Of a stretch of DNA of 64,000 nt, positions 58,586-64,000 are shown in pieces. The DNA is from Laguncularia racemosa. Lineage: Eukaryota; Streptophyta; Magnoliopsida; Myrtales; Combretaceae. Position 1 is the stretch's first letter, and the number at the start of each line of letters is the position of its first letter. Below the pieces are notes generated by a model. The model searched no databases and was not told where the DNA came from. It saw only the letters and a list, made by a program, of their open reading frames with translations. Made by a program: the position numbers and the translations under genes. The stretch lies in assembly GCA_037954665.1 (NCBI GenBank), contig JBBMOL010000038.1:1860001-1924000 (forward strand). Direction: 5' to 3'.

Positions 58586-59470
58586 TAAGAATAGTACATC
58601 TTAACAGCATCTGCATTGATGGGGTCTCTCAATTCTGGACCATCCATTTGAGTCAATATGAGAGCGCCTCCTTACAATACCTTTTTTACCACATACGGAC
58701 CCTCATATTTTGGGGTAAATTTTCCTCTGGAGTCTTGGGTATTCAGGAGAACTTTCTTTAGCACCAGATCCCCTTCTTTGAAGCATCGAGGCTTCATTTT
58801 CTTGTTAAATGCTCGGGCCATCCTTTGTTGATAACACTGGCCATGACATAGTGCAGTGAGTCTTTTCTCATCAATCAGATTCAGCTGATCAAGCCTCTTC
58901 TTCACCCAGTCTGATTCATTTAACTGAGTTTCTAATAGAATTCTGAATGATGGTATTTCGACCTCGACTGGTAGCACTGCCTCAGTACCATATACCAATG
59001 AATATAGGCTAGCTCCAGTAGATGTTCTTATTGAAGTCCTATAAGCCATGAGAGCAAACGGCAACATCTCGTGCCAATCTTTGTAAGTAGTTGTCATTTT
59101 TTCGATGATCTTTTTGATATTCTTGTTAGTTACTTCTACTATCCCGTTCATTTGAGGTCGGTAGGGAGTTGAATTTCTATGGTTTATGTGGAATTGTTGG
59201 CATAAACCTGTCATCGACTTGTTATTAAGATTGGTACTGTTGTCGATGATGATGGACTTAGGAACTCCATATCGAGCTATTATGTCCCTCGTCAAGAATC
59301 AGACTGTTACCCCTTTTGTGACATTGGCATATGATGAAGCTTCTACCCACTTGGTGAAGTGATCAATTGCTACTAATATGAACCTGTGACCATTGGATGC
59401 CGTCGGAGTGATTGGACCGATTATGTTGATTCCCCACATGGAGAAAGGCCATGGTGCTGACAATAAGTGC
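58586..59470 (-). pseudogene. Tat/Ogre-like pol: integrase core and C-terminus
   Basis: Minus-strand words: PWPFSMWGINIIGPITP, FILVAIDHFTKWVEASSYAN, FLTRDIIARYGVPKSIIIDN, YRPQMNGIVEVTNKNIKKII, MLPFALMAYRTSIRTSTGAS, GTEAVLPVEVEIPS, MKPRCFKEGDLVLKKVL and KFTPKYEGPYVVKKVL, ending DPINADAVKMYYS. Of the D,D-35-E triad the first Asp is Asn (GINIIGP for GMDVIGP, codon 59425-59427); IIDN and VEVTN are kept. Stops fall before FLTRD and after VKKVL. Confidence 0.9.
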
Positions 59471-59473
59471 AAC

Positions 59474-59977
59474 TTATTGGGTGGAGCATTTTATCCGGTT
59501 TGCGTACACTTGACACAAATGACAGTGCTTGACATACTTTATGCAATCGGATTCTATGGTTAGCCAATAGTATCCTAACCTCATGATTTTTCGGGCCAAC
59601 ATGTAGCCGTTCATATGAGGTCCACATATCCCTTCATGTACTTCTTTCATCAGTTTACAGGCTTCATTTTTATCCACACATCTTAGCAAGGTAGTATCAA
59701 ACGATCTTTTGTAAAGTATAGACCCACTTAATAAGAAATGACTTGCTAACCTTCTGAGTGTTCTCTGGTCATTCTTGCTAGCCATTTCAAGGTATTTGCT
59801 TTCTTGGAGAAACGTTTTGATGTCGTGATACCAAGGCTTGTCATCTAGTGCTTTTTCAGTTGCTACGCAATAAGGGGGCCAATTTTCGATGTCTATTTTC
59901 ATCGGTTGGACTTCGGCTCCCCTTGTTATCTGGATCATAGATGCTAATGTGGCGAGTGTATCTGCAAACTGATTCTA
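59474..59977 (-). pseudogene. Tat/Ogre-like pol: integrase zinc-binding (H2C2) domain
   Basis: Minus-strand frame 59938-59474: PPYCVATEKALDDKPWYHDI, KRSFDTTLLRCVDKNEACKL, EVHEGICGPHMNGYMLARKI, MRLGYYWLTIESDCIKYVKH and CHLCQVYAN. His, His, Cys, Cys are all present. A TAG at 59975-59977 separates it from the upstream RNase H frame (VPRT, stop, NQFADTLATLASM). Confidence 0.9.
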
Positions 59978-60640
59978 AGTTCTTGGGACGTATGTGAAAG
60001 TGATTGCCTCAAATTCTTCTATTAGCTCTATCAAATGTTGATGGTATGGTACTAGTTTGGGGTTTTTAGTCTTGTATTCCCCTCTTGTCTGTAGTATGAT
60101 AAGTGATGAATCCCCGTATACTTCTAATTCACAGATTTCCATTTGGCAAGCCATTTTGAGGTCGAGGATGCACGCTTCATATTCCGCGATATTATTGGTA
60201 TATGGAAAGGTAAGCCTTGTTACTGCAGGGAATTGTGTGCCGTTTGGGGATATCAACACTGCTCCGATCCCACAACCTAATACATTAGTGGCTCCGTCAA
60301 AGAACATTTTCCAATTAGAGTGCCCGTCTATCCCATAATCTTCTATTGATGTACCTTCCACTGCTAATATGTTTTCGTTAGGGAATTGGGCTTGTACTTC
60401 TTGGGAATCTCCCTCGACAAGGTATTCTGCCAATTGGTCGGCCAAACATTGCCCTTTCATCGAGCTTTGATTTATGTATGTGATATCAAACTCTGATAAG
60501 AGCATTTGCCATTTAGAGATTCTCCCTATCAAAACGGGTTTCTCCGCCAAGAATTTCAAGGGGTCATGTCGTGTTAGCAACTCAATATGATAGTAAAGGG
60601 TATATTGCCTTAACCAGTGCATGACCCAAATCAGAGCACA
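59978..60640 (-). pseudogene. Tat/Ogre-like pol: end of RT RNase H and second (archaeal-type) RNase H
   Basis: The 215-codon stretch begins MHWLRQYTLYYHIELLTRHD, then PLKFLAEKPVLIGRISKWQM and LSEFDITY (connection and first RNase H end). From residue 104 it reads WKMFFDGATNVLGCGIGAVL, NNIAEYEACILDLKMAC and LEVYGDSSLIILQ. Catalytic-type residues D109, E147 and D171 are visible, so this second RNase H is intact over its core. It would degrade RNA of the RNA/DNA hybrid during reverse transcription; in the Tat lineage it is additional to the ancestral domain. Confidence 0.9.
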
Positions 60641-61878
60641 GCAAGTCCTCTCTACCTCTGAATACCTCTATTCCCCGTCTGTGAATTTCTTGCTCAAATA
60701 ATATATGGAACGCTCTCTTCCCTCCTCATCTTTCTACCCCAACACGTATCCCATGGATTCGGGGAGTATCATCAGTTATAAGAATAAGGGCTTCCCTTGC
60801 TTCGGGACTATCAAGATTGGAGGTTTTATGAGATAATCTTTGATCATCCTTAATGCTTTTTCGCATTCGTCGTCCCATTCTACTGCGGCATTCTTTTTTA
60901 ACAGACAGAATAGTGGTCGGCACTTATCTGTGAGCTGTGAGATAAAACGAGCTATGTAATTTAATCTTCCCAGCAAACTTCTTACCTCTTTGACAGTGCG
61001 TGGGGAAGGTAGCTCTAATATAGACTTTACTTTGTCAGGGTCGATTTTAATGCCTTCCCGGCTTATGACAAACCCTAACAATTTGCTCATTGTGATCCCG
61101 AAAGTGCACTTCTCCGGATTTAACTTGAGCTGGAATTTTCTCAATCGCTTAAACAACTTTCTCAGGATATCTATATGGCTTTCTTCTTCTTTGGACTTGG
61201 CTCTCATGTCATCAATATATACTTCGACTTCTCGATGCATCATGTCATGAAGTATCGCGACCATGACTCTCTGATATGTTGCCCTGATGTTTTTCAAACC
61301 AAAGGGCATAACTTTGTAACAGAAAGTTCCCCATGTTGTGATGAAAGTCATTTTGGTTTTATCTTCTTCAGCCATTTTATTTGATTATATCCTGAGAAAC
61401 CGTCCATAAATGAGAAAAGATGGTTTCCTACAGTATTGTCCACTAGAACATCAATGTGAGGTAGGGGGAAGTTATCCTTTGGCATAGCTTGGTTTAAGTT
61501 CCAGAAGTCTACTCATACGTGTACTTTTCCATTCTTTTTCATAACAGGGACTATACTCGCTACCCATTTTGGGTAATCGGACACTTCGATGAACCCTACT
61601 TCTAGCAGTTTCTTGACTTCTTCCTTAATCTTTAGTAAGATGTCAGGCCTAAGTCTTCTCAATTTCTGTTTTTTAGGTTTGACATCTTCCCTTGTGGGAA
61701 GCCTATGAACCACTATTGATTGGTCTAATCCTAGCATGTCACTATATGACCAAGCGAACACATCTACATATTCAGTTAACAGCTCGATCATTTCACACTT
61801 TTGCTCGGCACTTAAACTGGTTCCGATTTTAAGGTTTGTAGGTTTTTCCATGCTTCCTAGATTTACTGTCTCCACTGG
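60641..61878 (-). pseudogene. Tat/Ogre-like pol: reverse transcriptase
   Basis: Starts with SAEQKCEMIELLTEYVDVFA, HRLPTREDVKPKKQKLRRLR, EVKKLLEVGFIEVSDYPKWV and ASIVPVMKKNGKVHV. A stop follows at 61513-61515, then NFPLPHIDVLVDNTVGNH and FMDGFSGYNQIK. After a one-base loss near 61377 come MTFITTWGTFCYKVMPFGLK, EVYIDDMRAKSKEEESHIDI, KCTFGITMSKLLGFVISREG, LELPSPRTVKEVRSLLGRLN and KPPILIVPKQGKPL. The catalytic box is YIDD (usual YVDD). The rest of the domain is well kept. Confidence 0.92.
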
Positions 61879-62145
61879 CTCGTCAATTGAAATTCCGCTT
61901 TGTTCATGTTTTTACTAATTTTCTTGTATTATTTCGTTGTCAAGGCTATCGCCTCCAACAACTAACCCAGCAATGTCGGAAACGATATCAGCGTTTTTAT
62001 TTTCTACTTGCGCGAAATGTCCCTGATGCTCGATGGTAAGAGATCTGGGTGAAGTAAAATAAAAGCATATATATAAGTAAGACAAACTGTAATTGAATTA
62101 TAAAGAAGTCTCAATAAAAATTTGTTTAACAATCGTTCTCTATCC
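61879..62145 (-). other. Linker between protease and RT of the Tat/Ogre-like element
   Basis: Ordinarily an acidic linker or an intron-like spacer in Ogre-type elements. Here it is AT-rich with stops; no domain seen. Confidence 0.45.
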
Positions 62146-63561
62146 TTAAGCTGACCTAGAGCTATCAATAAGATAACAGAACCAATTATTGAGAGCTGGA
62201 TGTTGTTCGGACGTGCGAGGGGTTGGGCTCCCATTGTTGACGTCATCTTCGCTTATCCTTGGCTCTTGAATGACAGTAGCTTTTCTGAAAGATTGCTGGA
62301 GGGGTGGAATGCGCATCGAGGTGTTGCTTGGCTTCTCTTTCGTCTTGCCTTTGACACCTCTGGCTTGTGCTTCTTCCCGAGCTATAGGAATGTACCCTAG
62401 TCCAAACATCCCTTGCTGCCCCTCCTTAAACTGATGACCCTCCTTGCTGGTCACCACATTCACCTCATTAAATATTTGGAGGCCAAGGTCTTCTGAACCA
62501 TCTTCCCCAATGTATGGTATGGTAGTTTCTTTGTATATGGCATAATCCTGCTCACCCAGCACAGTGACTATCTGCCCATTTGCAATAAATTTGACCCTTT
62601 GATGGAGACTGGAGGGTATGGCTCCAGCAGTATGTATCCAAGACCTTCCCAAGAGTAGGTTGAAAGATCTTGGGATTTCGAGGACTTGAAAAGATATGTG
62701 GAACACCTGTGGGCCAATCACTACGGGTAGGTTTATCTCCCCTACTATGTCTCTTTTCGACCCGTCGAAAGCCCTGACCACCGTCGAGCTAGGTTTAATA
62801 TTGCTTGGATCGACCCCCAATAAGTCGAAGGTAGCCAATGGGCAAACATTGAAGGACGACCCGTTGTCAATAAGTACTCGGGAGACAATCGTGTCGTTGC
62901 ACCTTACCACTATGAATAGTGGTTTTGTATGTTGGTCTTGATCCTCTCCTAGCTCTTCCGGGGAGAAAGATATCTGGTCTATAGTGAAAATAGAATCCGC
63001 CACATGACTTATTTTGTCCGTAGTGATGCCTTCTGGGACTTGAATCTGTTTGAGCACTTTGAAGAGTGCTTCCCTGTGGGGCTCAGAGACTGTAAGAAGG
63101 CCCATGAGTGATAATTGGGCTGGAACTTTATTTAGTTGTTCCATGATCTTGTATTCACTCGCTTTGACCATTTTTGTAAATGCAACGAGCCCCTCTTCCA
63201 TTGGCGGGTTGTCCTCTTTTTCAAACTCGGGCCCCCATCCGCTAGGCGGCCTATATACAATCGGGGTATAAGAGTAGTTCACCAGGTACTCAAATCTCCC
63301 ATGTGATTCTCCCAAGGTGCCGATTGTTGGGTCTCTGGCTAACCATCTCCTTTTGATATGTGACTTAGGGGTTTTCTCTAGAGCTTGACGGGATTTCCTT
63401 TTCTGTTGGTCCGTCGCCTTTTGCTTAGAGGCTTCTTTGGGAGCTGACTCATCAGATGTGATCATATTGATGGTGGGCTTATGATTAGGTAGCGGATTGG
63501 TGTTGACATTGGGTGCCGGGGTGTTAACAAAATCTAGCTGTACAATTCCGGTATCGATCAA
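62146..63561 (-). pseudogene. Tat/Ogre-like gag C-terminus and aspartic protease (471 codons open)
   Basis: The longest open frame in the window. Residues 1-220 are the gag-protease linker (VNYSYTPIVYRPPSGWGPEF, GLVAFTKMVKASEYKIMEQL, PAQLSLMGLLTVSEPHREAL, ISFSPEELGEDQDQHTKPLF). The protease spans about residues 220-340: SRVLIDNGSSFNVCPLATFD with D232-N-G in place of D-T/S-G, KRDIVGEINLPVVIGPQVFH and NLLLGRSWIHTAGAIPSSLH. The true frame begins upstream: a TAA at 63565-63567 interrupts HKI and DLIDTG. The C-terminal part (GLGYIPIAREEAQ) is the usual Tat linker. Confidence 0.92.
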
Positions 63562-63564
63562 ATC

Positions 63565-64000
63565 TTAGATTTTGTGTCGGAGCCTCCAGCATCTGTTTAT
63601 AAAATGCCCCTCTTGGCCCATATGATAGTCACATTTGAGGTTTGAGTCGAAGTTTCTGGGCTTGTACCGGTTGTTTGGGATTTCGAAGCTGATTAAATTA
63701 TCCGCCCACAACCGAGCAAAGACCTGGCTGAGCGGGATCGAACTTAGAGTGAACTGTCTTGGGACCCTAGTAGCTTGGGCATGATTTGCCATGGAGTGCT
63801 GGGCTGGGGTACTCGTGGTTTAGAATGTCACACGAGTTCCAGCTTTGTCTGCTTTACTAGAGTTGACTATGTTGACTACAGACTCCTTAGCTTTGTTACT
63901 TCCTAAGGGCCTTTGTGATGGTGTGACCCTAAGAGGATCCATTGTTTGGAGTCTGCCTGTGGTGATGGCACTTTCAATCCGGCACCCTACAACTACTACT
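63565..64000 (-). pseudogene. Tat/Ogre-like gag with variant zinc knuckle, partial
   Basis: Minus-strand QFTLSSIPLSQVFARLWADN and NLKCDYHMGQEGHFINRCWR match the Tat gag end, where the knuckle reads C-x-x-H-x-G-x-x-G-H-x(4)-C (usual CAFHSGAPGHDIENC). The frame is lost around 63800-63850. Further gag continues off the window. Confidence 0.85.

Larger units (their letters stand above)
54757..64000 (-). mobile_element. Tat/Ogre-like Ty3/gypsy retrotransposon, runs off the right edge
   Basis: The LTR at 54757-56815 (minus strand starts TGTAAACACCCCATTTTTGCC, ends ATTAGACTCGACA) is followed upstream by a polypurine tract, AAAGAGGGGCAG, two minisatellites, then on the minus strand integrase, second RNase H, RNase H/RT, protease and gag C-terminus. 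An additional archaeal-type RNase H between RT/RNase H and integrase is the hallmark of the Tat lineage. The gag N-terminus and 5' LTR lie beyond base 64000. Candidate target duplication: gcaag at 54752-54756. Several stops and frameshifts mean that it is not autonomous now. Confidence 0.92.

Noticed and set aside
58586..63900. Endogenous pararetrovirus
   Set aside because: Domain order with integrase, LTR and a second RNase H identifies a Tat-lineage LTR retrotransposon; no movement-protein or coat-protein region is seen.

Overview
This window looks like AT-rich intergenic heterochromatin from a flowering plant. Every recognisable element belongs to a plant transposon lineage: CACTA/En-Spm, Ty1/copia, and Athila-like and Tat/Ogre-like Ty3/gypsy. 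The few host-gene scraps are also plant families: plant DUF946/VPS62, phytocystatin, an RPW8-type NLR and AATF/TRAUB. I see no intact host gene, no tRNA or rRNA gene and no CRISPR array. The species cannot be named from what I see.

Bases 1-19498 are the 5' part of a degenerate CACTA element (CACTA-1, minus strand; its other end lies left of the window). It is broken up by three insertions: a pol-deleted Ty3/gypsy element (1629-5176, TSD cattg) and two very long solo LTRs of one family (7800-12723 and 14418-18512; the second has a perfect TSD aaata). The first solo LTR holds a phytocystatin fragment and the second holds an LRR fragment of an ADR1/NRG1-type NLR. CACTA-1 itself carries an exon-like piece resembling AATF/TRAUB. 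Bases 19502-24976 are poorly resolved: AT-rich sequence, one probable solo LTR, and a small CACTA-type non-autonomous element.

Bases 24977-51415 are one nest. A Ty1/copia element (minus, about 5 kb net, 155-bp LTRs) is split within pol by an Athila-like element (25847-47250, minus). The Athila-like 5' LTR is split by a second CACTA element (CACTA-2, 31659-45309, plus, TSD ata) and by a solo LTR (45994-47007, TSD ttttg). CACTA-2 carries a Lys/Glu-rich region, a captured 3' portion of a DUF946/VPS62 gene, a TnpD-type transposase and a second TnpA/Transposase_24-like gene. Its transposase is split by a fairly young gypsy element that keeps only protease and the pol C-terminus (37681-41864, TSD tttat, both LTRs 1045 bp).

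Bases 51416-53300 hold little that I recognise. A plus-strand gypsy gag (about 53850-54756) is truncated by a Tat/Ogre-like element on the minus strand, which runs from 54757 off the right edge. That element has an LTR starting with TGTAAACACCCC on its own strand, two minisatellite blocks between LTR and pol, integrase, RNase H plus a second (archaeal-type) RNase H, RT, protease and the gag zinc knuckle. Several stops and frameshifts and an integrase Asp-to-Asn change mark it as dead. Its LTR also contains a tRNA-like RNA polymerase III A-box/B-box/T-run arrangement.

Nothing here works as an operon. The logic is insertion history: the order of nesting can be read from target-site duplications. 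The main biological interest is repeated capture of host gene fragments (VPS62, AATF-like, cystatin, NLR) by two different kinds of element.
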